Assembly (NCBI GenBank): GCA_022574185.1
Contig: JACZSM010000027.1
Coordinates: 1-38,628 of the forward strand
From: Pseudomonadota bacterium
GTDB lineage: Bacteria; Pseudomonadota; Gammaproteobacteria; Steroidobacterales; Woeseiaceae
Reading direction: 5' to 3'
Length of the DNA: 38,628 nucleotides
The notes below the pieces were generated by a model, which worked only from the letters and a program-made list of their open reading frames with translations, was not told the origin of the DNA and made no database searches. The translations under genes were made by a program, and so were the position numbers. Positions 10,121 to 18,045 of this stretch are shown in pieces (within the stretch, counting starts at the first letter, position 1; each line of letters starts with the position of its first letter).

Positions 10121-11062
10121 TTACGACAAAGGCGGTCTGTTGCTGGTCAGACACAACTGGACCAGGTCATCGATATTCGCAGTGCCGACACACATGACAG
10201 TGTCTGCGCCACCCCAGTAGATTTTCAGCGATCCGTCGTCCTCGGCAATGGCGCCACAAGTGAAGACAACATTGTGCACGTAACCGGTGAGCTCCCACGG
10301 ATCTTCGGGTGCCAGGATCCAATCGTCCGCAACGCCGAGGACCTTGGTGGGGTCGGCAAGGTCGTGCAGCGCCACGCCCAGCCGATACACGGCGCCGTCC
10401 ATCGTCGGAAACGCACCATGAAAAATATTCAGCCATCCCGATGCAGTTTTAACAGGTGTCGCACCCGGACCAATTTTCATCTCGTCCCAGTGATATGTGA
10501 GCGGTTGAATGACGGGCACCGAGTTGCCCCAGTGAATCAGATCCGGCGACCAGGATAACCAGATGCACCAGGGGTTGATTTCGGAGTGCGGCCGATCAAG
10601 TCGTGCGTAAAGCCCGTCAAAGGTCTGCGGGAAAATCACGACGTTACGCATATCGGCTTGACTGACTATCGATAATCTTTCAACGGATTCGAAGTCGCGA
10701 GTGACTGCAAGTCCAATTCTCACACCGAACCTGGAATAGACGCTATAGGTAATGTAGTACTCGTCACCGATTGAGCAGATTCGAGGATCCTCGATACCGT
10801 ATTCCTCATGGGCTGCAAATCCGATCTCGCTGGATGGCTCCATGAACGGCTCGGGATCTGCACGAAATGTGTAACCATCATCGCTTCGTGCGATGCCAAT
10901 AATCGATCGCCCGTTGCGCAAGTGCGAGCGAAACAACAGGATGTATTGGTCGTTAAACTTCGTTGCTGCCGCGTTGTGAACTGTTTCCACGGCATAGGGA
11001 ATATCGTGCTTCGTGAGGATCGGATTACCCTCGTAGCGCGTCACCAATGGCTTATTGATCAT
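10121..11062 (-). CDS. GH130-family glycoside phosphorylase/hydrolase (short form)
   Basis: GH130 proteins act on beta-mannosides, mostly by phosphorolysis giving mannose 1-phosphate. The 313-residue product has the five-bladed propeller signatures NPILT, the catalytic-acid region EYGIEDPRI (about 88-96), LSWSPDLIHW, KIGPGATPVKTASGWLNIFHG and YVHNVVFTCG. The Asp in GIEDPR is the position of the family's proton donor. There is no signal peptide, so it is cytoplasmic. Its start overlaps the end of the upstream GT4 gene by 11 bases, so the two are a two-gene operon; it converges on the pilE fragment. Linkage specificity (beta-1,2 or beta-1,4) and whether it degrades or builds glycan cannot be read from the sequence. 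Confidence 0.85.
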   Translation of the reverse strand: MINKPLVTRYEGNPILTKHDIPYAVETVHNAAATKFNDQYILLFRSHLRNGRSIIGIARSDDGYTFRADPEPFMEPSSEIGFAAHEEYGIEDPRICSIGDEYYITYSVYSRFGVRIGLAVTRDFESVERLSIVSQADMRNVVIFPQTFDGLYARLDRPHSEINPWCIWLSWSPDLIHWGNSVPVIQPLTYHWDEMKIGPGATPVKTASGWLNIFHGAFPTMDGAVYRLGVALHDLADPTKVLGVADDWILAPEDPWELTGYVHNVVFTCGAIAEDDGSLKIYWGGADTVMCVGTANIDDLVQLCLTSNRPPLS

Positions 11063-12086
11063 CGTGTGCTTGCCCGCTCAGAATTTGTTCGTAAACGCGA
11101 ATATAGTCGCGTGCCATACGTGTGTTCGTAAATCGTCGTTCAACATCAGCTCGGCAGGCTGATCGGTCGATTGTCTCAGCCGCCGCCACTGCTTGTACGG
11201 CCTCGTCAATGTCGTCAACAATGTAGCCCGTTTCACCGTGTCGGATTATTTCCGCCATCGAGCCACGACGAAACGCAATGACAGGTGTTCCGCAGGCCAT
11301 GGCTTCGATAAGGCTCAAGCCGAAGGGCTCGTCGAAACTGATCAGGTGCAACAATACCTGCGCCGCACCCAACACGTCCGCTTTTCGATGCTGTTCGATG
11401 GACCCCAGATACTCCACGGCTGTGCCGTCAATATGCGGTTCGACCTGGGTGGCAAAATAATCGTGATCCTGAATGATGCCGGCAATCACCAGCTTGATTC
11501 CCACGCGTCGCGCCACCTCAATCGCCTCACGTACGCCCTTGTCGGGGTGAATTCGACCAAAAAACAGCAGGTACTTGCCCTTAGCGCCCGAGAAAGCGAA
11601 TTGCGAAATATCAATGCCATGATGAATCGTGGCTATATAGTCGAGTTGCGGCGATTTGTCTGACTCGCTAATCGCAACATAATGGCCACGGGCATTGTAT
11701 TTTCGATACACGGGAATAATCGATGCTGACGAGAAACCATGGATTGTGGATATGACCGGCGTCTCAACTAACCCGGAGTAGCTTAACGGCAGAAAATCAA
11801 AGTGGTTATGAATCAGGTCAAAATCCGCTGATCGTTCGAAGACCTCTGATATATGCAGACACTCAGCGACTTTCGGTGTAATGGCAGGATCCTCAGAATA
11901 AGGGCGCGGGCACACCGCGACCAGTTTGCCCTTGGTTTGGGAATCTGCGGTGGCGAAAAGAGTAACATCCAGGCCCAGGGTGACCAATTCTTCGGTGAGC
12001 AGGCTAACAACGGATTCCCAGGGGCCATAGTGGCGGGGCGGGGTCCGCCACGAAACGGGGCTGAGGATGGCGATACGAATGGACAT
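11052..12086 (-). CDS. GT4-family glycosyltransferase
   Basis: This is a retaining GT-B glycosyltransferase of 344 residues, probably using a nucleotide- or phospho-sugar donor in the cytoplasm. The N-terminal half contains RIAILSPVSWRTPPRHYGPW and VISTIHGFSS; the C-terminal donor domain has LLFFGRIHPDKGVREAIEVA and the ExFGLSLIEAMACGTPVIAF signature with the paired glutamates of family 4. It is the first gene of a pair with the downstream GH130 gene (11-base overlap). It is divergent from the second GH130 gene across a shared promoter region. Donor and acceptor are unknown; association with two GH130 proteins points to mannose chemistry. Confidence 0.85.
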   Translation of the reverse strand: MSIRIAILSPVSWRTPPRHYGPWESVVSLLTEELVTLGLDVTLFATADSQTKGKLVAVCPRPYSEDPAITPKVAECLHISEVFERSADFDLIHNHFDFLPLSYSGLVETPVISTIHGFSSASIIPVYRKYNARGHYVAISESDKSPQLDYIATIHHGIDISQFAFSGAKGKYLLFFGRIHPDKGVREAIEVARRVGIKLVIAGIIQDHDYFATQVEPHIDGTAVEYLGSIEQHRKADVLGAAQVLLHLISFDEPFGLSLIEAMACGTPVIAFRRGSMAEIIRHGETGYIVDDIDEAVQAVAAAETIDRSACRADVERRFTNTRMARDYIRVYEQILSGQAHDDQ

Positions 12087-12148
12087 GCTGCGGTGATTAA
12101 ATTCTCATTGTGAGTGTTGAGTCGCGAGCTTCTGCTGGGACTCGCGGC

Positions 12149-12154
12149 TATAAT
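12149..12154 (+). promoter_or_regulatory. Candidate -10 box for the second GH130 gene
   Basis: A perfect TATAAT lies 74 bases before the ATG at 12228, in the region between divergent GT4 and GH130 genes. The -35 side is weak, which would fit an activated promoter. Its presence argues that a longer reading frame beginning at GTG 12114 is not the real start. Confidence 0.4.
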
Positions 12155-12227
12155 TACTTATCTATTGTTCAAAGTCGGTGACGTGCGAACATTGTCAGTC
12201 AGTTGGCGTCAGTGCGCAATCCTCAAA

Positions 12228-13733
12228 ATGAGAGTCAAAGAGAAACGTAAACTAGTAGTAAAGCGACAGCCGTCCCTGCTGGGCGGCGACAGCTGCCGTG
12301 TAATCACGCGGCCGCATATTCCGAGTGACGAATCGCGGATCAAGGCCCTGATTGAGCAGGTCATGGTGCTTGGCGAGGATGAGGTACTTTATGTGCTCGA
12401 TGAAGTAATGGAAGGATTCGCGGCACGTCATCGAAACTTTCGGGCGATTCTTGAGAGAAATTTTGAGCGTATCGCAGAATACGTGCCGCAACAGGCCACT
12501 TTGTCATCGGACCAGCGTCTTTTGCTTGGTGCCTACTTTACGCAGGAATACTCCGTCGAGTCAGCTGCATTTTTTAATCCCGCGATCGTTCCCCATCCCG
12601 ACCAGGAAGATGTTGAAGACGGATCACAGCGATTCATCATGAGCATCAGGGCAACGGGGGAAGGTCATGTTTCTTCGATTGAATTTCGCAGTGGCATTAT
12701 CGATGCCAGCAACGACATGTATTTTGATCCTGTCAGTCGATATATAGCCACGCCGGAGATACACACGGACCCTGTCTATGACCGGCTTCATTTTCGACGC
12801 AAGCTCGAAGAGATAGGTGCACGTGATCGTGTCATGAATCACCTCCTGGAGGGCCTCGGGGAATCGTTCACTTTTGATGAGTTGGAACTGCAGATCAAGA
12901 AACTCCGCTCTACCAAGTTTCGCCTGGTCGATAAGCAGCATGCGATTGATACGGCGCTATGGCTGGCACGTTCCAACTACGAAGTCATATTTCGCCGCGA
13001 GGAACCCATCTCCGAGAGGGTGCTCTTTCCTGTGACCGAAAACGAAAGTTCAGGAATCGAAGATGCACGATTTGTGCGCTTCGTCGATGACGATGGCTCA
13101 GTCACTTACTATGCGACTTACACCGCATACAATGGGTCTGACATACTGCCGCAGATTCTTGAAACTCGCGACTTCCTGACATTCAAGTTTCACACGCTGA
13201 GCGGCGATTCTGTACACAACAAGGGTATGGCGTTGTTTCCGAGGAAGGTCAACGGCCAATACGTCATGTTGTCACGCCAGGATGGCGTCAATAATTACAT
13301 CATGTTCTCGGATAGCCTGCTCTTCTGGAACGAGGCGCAGCTTTTGCAAAAGCCGATGCATCCGTTTGAGTTTGTCCAGGTAGGTAACTGTGGATCGCCG
13401 GTGGAAACATCCACGGGGTGGCTTGCACTCTTTCACGGAGTCGGACCGATGCGCCGCTACAGCATCTGGGCCGAACTATTGGACCTTGATGATCCGTCCA
13501 GAGTCATCGGTCGGATGCAGGAACCGATATTGATTCCCGATGAGCAGGAACGGGACGGTTACGTGCCTAACGTGGTCTATTCCTGCGGCAACATGATTCA
13601 CGGCGACACCTTGATCATTCCTTATGGCATTGCAGATCAGAGATGCCGAGTTGCCACCGCCTCAATTCCCGATCTGTTGTCCCGGCTCAAGGCGTCTCCG
13701 CAACTGCAACTGCATCTCGGGAGGCTCAGATAA
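12228..13733 (+). CDS. GH130-family protein, long form with N-terminal helical extension
   Basis: This second GH130 protein differs from its neighbour in having about 170 extra N-terminal residues, mostly helical, before and around the first propeller blade. From the ATG at 12228 it has 501 residues. Catalytic-region signatures are FPVTENESSGIEDARF, HNKGMALFPRKVNGQYVMLS, NCGSPVETSTGWLALFHGVG and YVPNVVYSCG. The Asp in GIEDAR matches the family proton donor. The frame extends upstream to GTG 12114, which would add a hydrophobic stretch (LLLGLAAIITYLLF), but a perfect TATAAT lies inside that extension, so I use 12228. It is divergent from GT4/GH130 and converges on the GT4 fusion with a 6-base gap. 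Two GH130 subtypes in one cluster suggest different steps on one glycan. Confidence 0.82.
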   Translation: MRVKEKRKLVVKRQPSLLGGDSCRVITRPHIPSDESRIKALIEQVMVLGEDEVLYVLDEVMEGFAARHRNFRAILERNFERIAEYVPQQATLSSDQRLLLGAYFTQEYSVESAAFFNPAIVPHPDQEDVEDGSQRFIMSIRATGEGHVSSIEFRSGIIDASNDMYFDPVSRYIATPEIHTDPVYDRLHFRRKLEEIGARDRVMNHLLEGLGESFTFDELELQIKKLRSTKFRLVDKQHAIDTALWLARSNYEVIFRREEPISERVLFPVTENESSGIEDARFVRFVDDDGSVTYYATYTAYNGSDILPQILETRDFLTFKFHTLSGDSVHNKGMALFPRKVNGQYVMLSRQDGVNNYIMFSDSLLFWNEAQLLQKPMHPFEFVQVGNCGSPVETSTGWLALFHGVGPMRRYSIWAELLDLDDPSRVIGRMQEPILIPDEQERDGYVPNVVYSCGNMIHGDTLIIPYGIADQRCRVATASIPDLLSRLKASPQLQLHLGRLR

Positions 13734-13739
13734 TTCGTC

Positions 13740-16022
13740 TCACAACCGCGGTTTCGCGGGGCCCAGGTTTGCGCCGGTCAGTCCACGTACATTGTAAATG
13801 GCAATCAGGGACATCAGGTATGACAACGTCGACTCCGCACCCTGATTTTCATTGACGCCATCGCGCATGAGTCCGTCGCGACAGCCGCCGCTCGCGTGAT
13901 CGTAAAGACTAATATGCTGGTCGTTTTTGCCGAGAAACCAGTTGAAACAGGCCAATGCCAACTGCAGCCAATCCTCTTGCTGGGTGCATTCGTAGGCTTC
14001 GATACAGGCGCCAATCATGGCGGCCGCCTCGAGAGGTTGTTGATCATATTGTGCTTTGCTGCCGGTTTCGGGATACCAACCCTGGTTGCCTACCGGTGCG
14101 AACCAACCGCCGGATGCATCAATCTGGATGTCTCGTAACCATTCGAGCACACGCAGACCGGTCGCCACCATCTGCTCGTCATGGCTGACGCGACCACAGG
14201 CCAGCAGCGCTTCGGGCAGCCGTGCATTGTCGTAGGTCAACATCGTCTCGTGCCATTGCCAGTCTTTGCTGGCGTTTTGCCTGAATCGATGCAGAAGTCT
14301 GTGACCCAACGACACAAGTAGCTCACGAACCTCATGGTCGTTGTCGTATCGGCGCAAGTAGGCCTGCAATCCGAGTATAGGGAATGCGATAGCGCGGGAA
14401 TCTGAAAATGACGCAAGCGCTGGCAGTGCATTGTGGAAGAGTTTCACAGCGAGGGAGACTTGACCAGAGTTCCGCCCCCAGCCAGCCATGACGCCCAAGG
14501 CCCACAGTGCACGCCCATGAGAATCTTCGGAGCCAAAGGACTCCAGCCATTTACGCTCATAAGACATAAAATTGCGAAATCGTCCGGTCTCTGAATCGAA
14601 TGCATCATCCAGAAAACTGAGATAGATCGACGACATTTCCGTCAGCGAGGTATCGGTCCTGTCCAGATCATGCGCTCGCGCAGAAACGATAAGCGCCCGG
14701 GCATTATCGTCAACACAATAACCGTACGAGCGGTTGGGAACCGTAAATTTTGCGTGCTGAAATACTCCGGTGTAGTCGGTCATCCGGCGTAGATGCGCCA
14801 ATTCAATCTGCGGCAATCGCTGCTCACGCTGATTCAGCGTAGCCAGTGCCGGTAGCTTGCCTGTAAGCGCTGATTGCGCTTTAGATTCGGCAAACAAGCT
14901 AAGATAACGGCGGCCCATTGCCTTCATAACCATGGGCCGGCCGTATTCATAGGCAGCGCGGCGCATCTCGAGGCGCTCGCGCGGGAAGTCCAGGAGTCTG
15001 TTTATCTCCTGCGATAAAGCTGCGGAATCTTTGAAGGGCACAAGCCTGCCGCGTCCATCAGCCAGCATTTCCTGTGCATGCCAGTAAGGAGTGGATACGA
15101 TGGCTTTGCCAGCGCCCACTGCGTAGGCCAGTGTGCCGGATACGGCCTGGGCCTCATTGAGATAGGGTGTAACGTAGATATCGGCGGCGCGGATGATCTC
15201 GATTAATTCATCGCGCTCCAGGAACCGATCGTGGAACACAACATTGTCGCCGACGCCCAATTCTTTTGCCCGGTGATGCAGGCTCAGGCGGTAATCCTCG
15301 CCACTTTCGGCTTTGCAATGAGGATGTGTGGCGCCAACCACGAAATAAAGTACTTCCGGATGTGATCTGATGATATCGGGTAAAGCATCGATCATGAATT
15401 CGATGCCTTTGCCCGGTGAGAGCAAACCGAACGTCAGGATGACTGTTTTGTCTGCTGCGGCAACCTTGTTCTTGCACGGATCCGGATCCAGAAAAGGCAC
15501 ATCAGGAACGCCATGGTGGATCAGAGCTATCTTGCTCGCCGGGACCTGATAAATGTTTCTGAGAAAATCGACACTGCGCTCACTCATCACAACCAGGCGG
15601 TTGGATAATTCCGATAGCTGGTCGATTATCTTGCGCTCCTCCGGCTGAGGGTCTTTCAGTACCGTGTGTAGTGTAGTAATGAGGGGGCTTTTCAGATTCT
15701 TTGCAAGTTCGGCGATGAAGCTACCGCGTTGACCGCCGAATATTCCATATTCGTGCTGTAGACAGACGACATCCGGGTTCCTCAGGTTCAGGAAAGCGGC
15801 GGCGAGATGGTATTCATTCAGTTTTTCCTGGCTGATTTGAAATTTCACAGCGCTCGGATAGACGTAACCCTCACGCCGATCGTTCATGGCGGTGATTATG
15901 CAGTCAATATCCGGATCGTTGTCGACAATAGTGGCAGCAAGATCAGACGTGAACGTGGCGATACCGCACTGTCTCGGCGGGTACGAGCCGATCAGAGCGA
16001 CTGATTTGATAGAGGTCGGCAT
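13740..16022 (-). CDS. GT4 glycosyltransferase fused to an alpha/alpha-barrel-like C-terminal domain
   Basis: The 760-residue protein has a complete GT4 module at 1-380 (GSYPPRQCGIATFTSDLA, LQHEYGIFGG, LTFGLLSPGKGIEFMIDALP, EAQAVSGTLAYAVGAGKAIV). A second domain at about 400-745 shows repeated helical-hairpin signatures: GYCVDDNARALIVSA, DSHGRALWALG, TYDNARLPEALLACG and PLEAAAMIGACIEAY. This pattern resembles six-hairpin glycosidase or epimerase folds. The fusion could couple synthesis with trimming or recognition of the same glycan. No signal peptide is present. It lies tail-to-tail with the long GH130 gene and is divergent from the isoaspartyl peptidase. The GT4 assignment is firm; the role of the C-terminal domain is unknown. 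Confidence 0.82.
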   Translation of the reverse strand: MPTSIKSVALIGSYPPRQCGIATFTSDLAATIVDNDPDIDCIITAMNDRREGYVYPSAVKFQISQEKLNEYHLAAAFLNLRNPDVVCLQHEYGIFGGQRGSFIAELAKNLKSPLITTLHTVLKDPQPEERKIIDQLSELSNRLVVMSERSVDFLRNIYQVPASKIALIHHGVPDVPFLDPDPCKNKVAAADKTVILTFGLLSPGKGIEFMIDALPDIIRSHPEVLYFVVGATHPHCKAESGEDYRLSLHHRAKELGVGDNVVFHDRFLERDELIEIIRAADIYVTPYLNEAQAVSGTLAYAVGAGKAIVSTPYWHAQEMLADGRGRLVPFKDSAALSQEINRLLDFPRERLEMRRAAYEYGRPMVMKAMGRRYLSLFAESKAQSALTGKLPALATLNQREQRLPQIELAHLRRMTDYTGVFQHAKFTVPNRSYGYCVDDNARALIVSARAHDLDRTDTSLTEMSSIYLSFLDDAFDSETGRFRNFMSYERKWLESFGSEDSHGRALWALGVMAGWGRNSGQVSLAVKLFHNALPALASFSDSRAIAFPILGLQAYLRRYDNDHEVRELLVSLGHRLLHRFRQNASKDWQWHETMLTYDNARLPEALLACGRVSHDEQMVATGLRVLEWLRDIQIDASGGWFAPVGNQGWYPETGSKAQYDQQPLEAAAMIGACIEAYECTQQEDWLQLALACFNWFLGKNDQHISLYDHASGGCRDGLMRDGVNENQGAESTLSYLMSLIAIYNVRGLTGANLGPAKPRL

Positions 16023-16062
16023 GCTAAGTAATGTCCCGATAGCCTGTTCTCGTCCAGGCAGG

Positions 16063-16086
16063 AGTAATTGTAGAGCCCTAATTACT
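16063..16086. promoter_or_regulatory. 24-base dyad between the GT4 fusion and the isoaspartyl peptidase gene
   Basis: AGTAATT (16063-16069) and AATTACT (16080-16086) are perfect inverted repeats separated by ten bases, a spacing of about one and a half helical turns that suits a dimeric regulator. The site lies in the 161-base gap between divergent genes, 41 bases upstream of the GT4 fusion start. The regulator is unknown. Confidence 0.4.
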
Positions 16087-16183
16087 TCGTTGCATGCGTT
16101 TTTGCGATGTTCTTTACTGTGGCCTGTGCGCAGCCGGATCCAGGCGGTAAACTTAAGCGCCAGTTCGATGCCGGAGATCGGCC

Positions 16184-17062
16184 ATTAACAGCCAGAAATA
16201 CGCCATAGCGTTACACGGCGGTGCCGGCCCTGTAGCCGGACGTGATTATTCGCTTACCGAAGCTCATTTGCGTGAGCTGGTGGAGGATTGTCAATCCCGC
16301 CTGGCCTCAGGCAGCACCGCATTGGATGTTGTCGAACACGCGGTTGCCAAAATGGAGACCTGTGGTTTGTATGTAGCTGGGCGGGGTTCGGCGCCGAACT
16401 CGGCTGGATATGTCGAGCTTGATGCATCGATCATGGACGGGTCGACGCGTGCGGCGGGGGCCGTAGCCGCAATTCGCGATGTCGTCAACCCGGTGCAGGT
16501 AGCGCGCGGCGTGATGGAGTCGACGGTCCATATCATGCTTGCAGGTAACGGTGCGCTGGCATTTGCGCGGCAACATAAATTCGAGGAAGTTGCCGATACT
16601 GAGCATTACTACATGCTTCCTGTCGGCGTGACGGCGGATGAAATCAAGAAACAAAAACATGGCACTGTCGGTGCCGTCGCTCTCGATCAGTCGGGCCAGG
16701 TCGCGGCGGCCACATCAACCGGAGGAACCTTCGCAAAACTTGAAGGCCGAGTGGGTGACACGCCGCTAGTCGGTGCAGGTACGTGGGCTGACGATGGTGT
16801 TGCAATTTCCTGCACCGGTACGGGCGAGCACATTATCCGCGCAGGCGGCGCAATTTCGATTGCGTGCAAAGTTCGATCCGGTACGTCACTGCATGCAGCG
16901 ATTGACCAAATGCTTGCCGAAGTCAAAGGTCTGGGCGGTGAAGCAGGTGTCATCGCTGTCACTAAAAACGGCGACATTGCCATGATCTACAACTCGCAGG
17001 GCATGAAACGTGCGGCGGTGAGTGCGAGCAAGCCGTTAGTTGTTGCCACTTTCGAAGATTAA
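16184..17062 (+). CDS. iaaA: Isoaspartyl peptidase / plant-type L-asparaginase (Ntn hydrolase), apparent ATT start
   Basis: This enzyme is made as a precursor that self-cleaves at a Thr and then hydrolyses isoaspartyl dipeptides and asparagine. The conserved N-terminus YAIALHGGAGPVAG is encoded from 16184, the internal GRGSAPNSAGYVELDASIMD region is present, and the autocleavage site HGTVGAVALD places the nucleophile at about Thr161. No ATG, GTG or TTG precedes the conserved start in frame: a TAA lies at 16154-16156, and the only plausible initiator is ATT at 16184, with GGAG at 16173-16176 seven bases away. A TTG at 16268 would delete the HGGAG motif. Length is 292 residues, slightly short of the usual 300-320. 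It converges on dgcA with a 4-base overlap. Function is well supported; the start is unusual. Confidence 0.85.
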   Translation: MNSQKYAIALHGGAGPVAGRDYSLTEAHLRELVEDCQSRLASGSTALDVVEHAVAKMETCGLYVAGRGSAPNSAGYVELDASIMDGSTRAAGAVAAIRDVVNPVQVARGVMESTVHIMLAGNGALAFARQHKFEEVADTEHYYMLPVGVTADEIKKQKHGTVGAVALDQSGQVAAATSTGGTFAKLEGRVGDTPLVGAGTWADDGVAISCTGTGEHIIRAGGAISIACKVRSGTSLHAAIDQMLAEVKGLGGEAGVIAVTKNGDIAMIYNSQGMKRAAVSASKPLVVATFED

Positions 17063-18045
17063 ACCCCCCAGAAGCGTTTGTCGGGCAGGGATACCATGCC
17101 GCAGTCGTAGTCGAACCCGCCCAAGCGATCATGCTTCAGCAGCAGTGGACCATCGATGTCGACAAAATCGGCCAGTTGCGCGAGGACATGGATGGGTGCC
17201 ATGCACAGTGACGTTCCGCCCATGCAGCCGACCATCAATCCGAGACCTTTTGTTCTTGCCGCCTGTGCGAGTTCGAGACCGTGTGTCAATCCTCCGGTCT
17301 TATCGAGTTTGATGTTGATCATCTGGTAGCGAGGTACAAGGTCGTCGAGATCAGTAGTGTCCTGACAGGACTCGTCGGCACACAGCGGTAACGGTGATGC
17401 GTAATCCTCGAGTTCGGAATCCTTACCGCGTGGCAACGGTTGTTCGATCATCTTGACATCGAGCGCGGCCAGTTCGGGAGCCACTTCTTTGAGTCGCTCG
17501 AAGTTCCAGGCTTCGTTGACGTCGACGACGAGTCGTGAGTCAGGACGCGCATCGCGAATGGCAGCAACGCGTTCAACGGGCCGGTCGTTATTCAGTTTGA
17601 TCTTGAACAACGTCAGGTCGGCGGCGGCCGCGGCGCGTGCGCCCATTTCTTCGGGCTCGGCTTCGAGACCGATCGTGAAGACGGTCTCGATGGGGTCCGG
17701 GGCAACGCCGGCCGTGTTCCAGGCAGAGGTTCCTGAAAGTTGCGCTTCAAGATCCCAGAGCGCCGCATCGGCGGCGCATCGTGCGCCGCCAGGCGGCAAC
17801 AATTCGAGCAATTCCTGGCGGCCCGCACCGCCGGCAAGATCGCCGGCTATTGAATCGAGCTGCGCCAACATTGATTTCTCGGTCTCGCCAAGATAGTAAA
17901 CGCCGAGCGCTTCGCCGCGGCCGATGCGACCATCCTGGCCTATCTCGCAGACCACGCACGGAAAGTCGTCCGAGGTCTGCCGGGCAATCCGAAATGGGAT
18001 CAATGCCATCCAGTTCTCGAGATGAGCCGATACCTGACGCTTCAC
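17059..18045 (-). CDS. dgcA: N-acetyl-D-glutamate racemase DgcA (enolase superfamily, dipeptide-epimerase-like)
   Basis: DgcA converts N-acetyl-D-glutamate to N-acetyl-L-glutamate after DgcN acetylates D-glutamate, letting cells feed on D-glutamate. The 328-residue product has the enolase-superfamily catalytic set: the KIKL lysine motif (FKIKLN), metal ligands in VVDVNEAW, EQPLPRG and CADES, and the second lysine in NIKLDKTGG, as in L-Ala-D/L-Glu epimerases. The start is GTG, overlapping the dgcN stop as GTGA, which indicates coupling. On sequence alone it could be a dipeptide epimerase; adjacency to dgcN decides the call. All catalytic residues appear intact. Confidence 0.85.
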   Translation of the reverse strand: MKRQVSAHLENWMALIPFRIARQTSDDFPCVVCEIGQDGRIGRGEALGVYYLGETEKSMLAQLDSIAGDLAGGAGRQELLELLPPGGARCAADAALWDLEAQLSGTSAWNTAGVAPDPIETVFTIGLEAEPEEMGARAAAAADLTLFKIKLNNDRPVERVAAIRDARPDSRLVVDVNEAWNFERLKEVAPELAALDVKMIEQPLPRGKDSELEDYASPLPLCADESCQDTTDLDDLVPRYQMINIKLDKTGGLTHGLELAQAARTKGLGLMVGCMGGTSLCMAPIHVLAQLADFVDIDGPLLLKHDRLGGFDYDCGMVSLPDKRFWGV

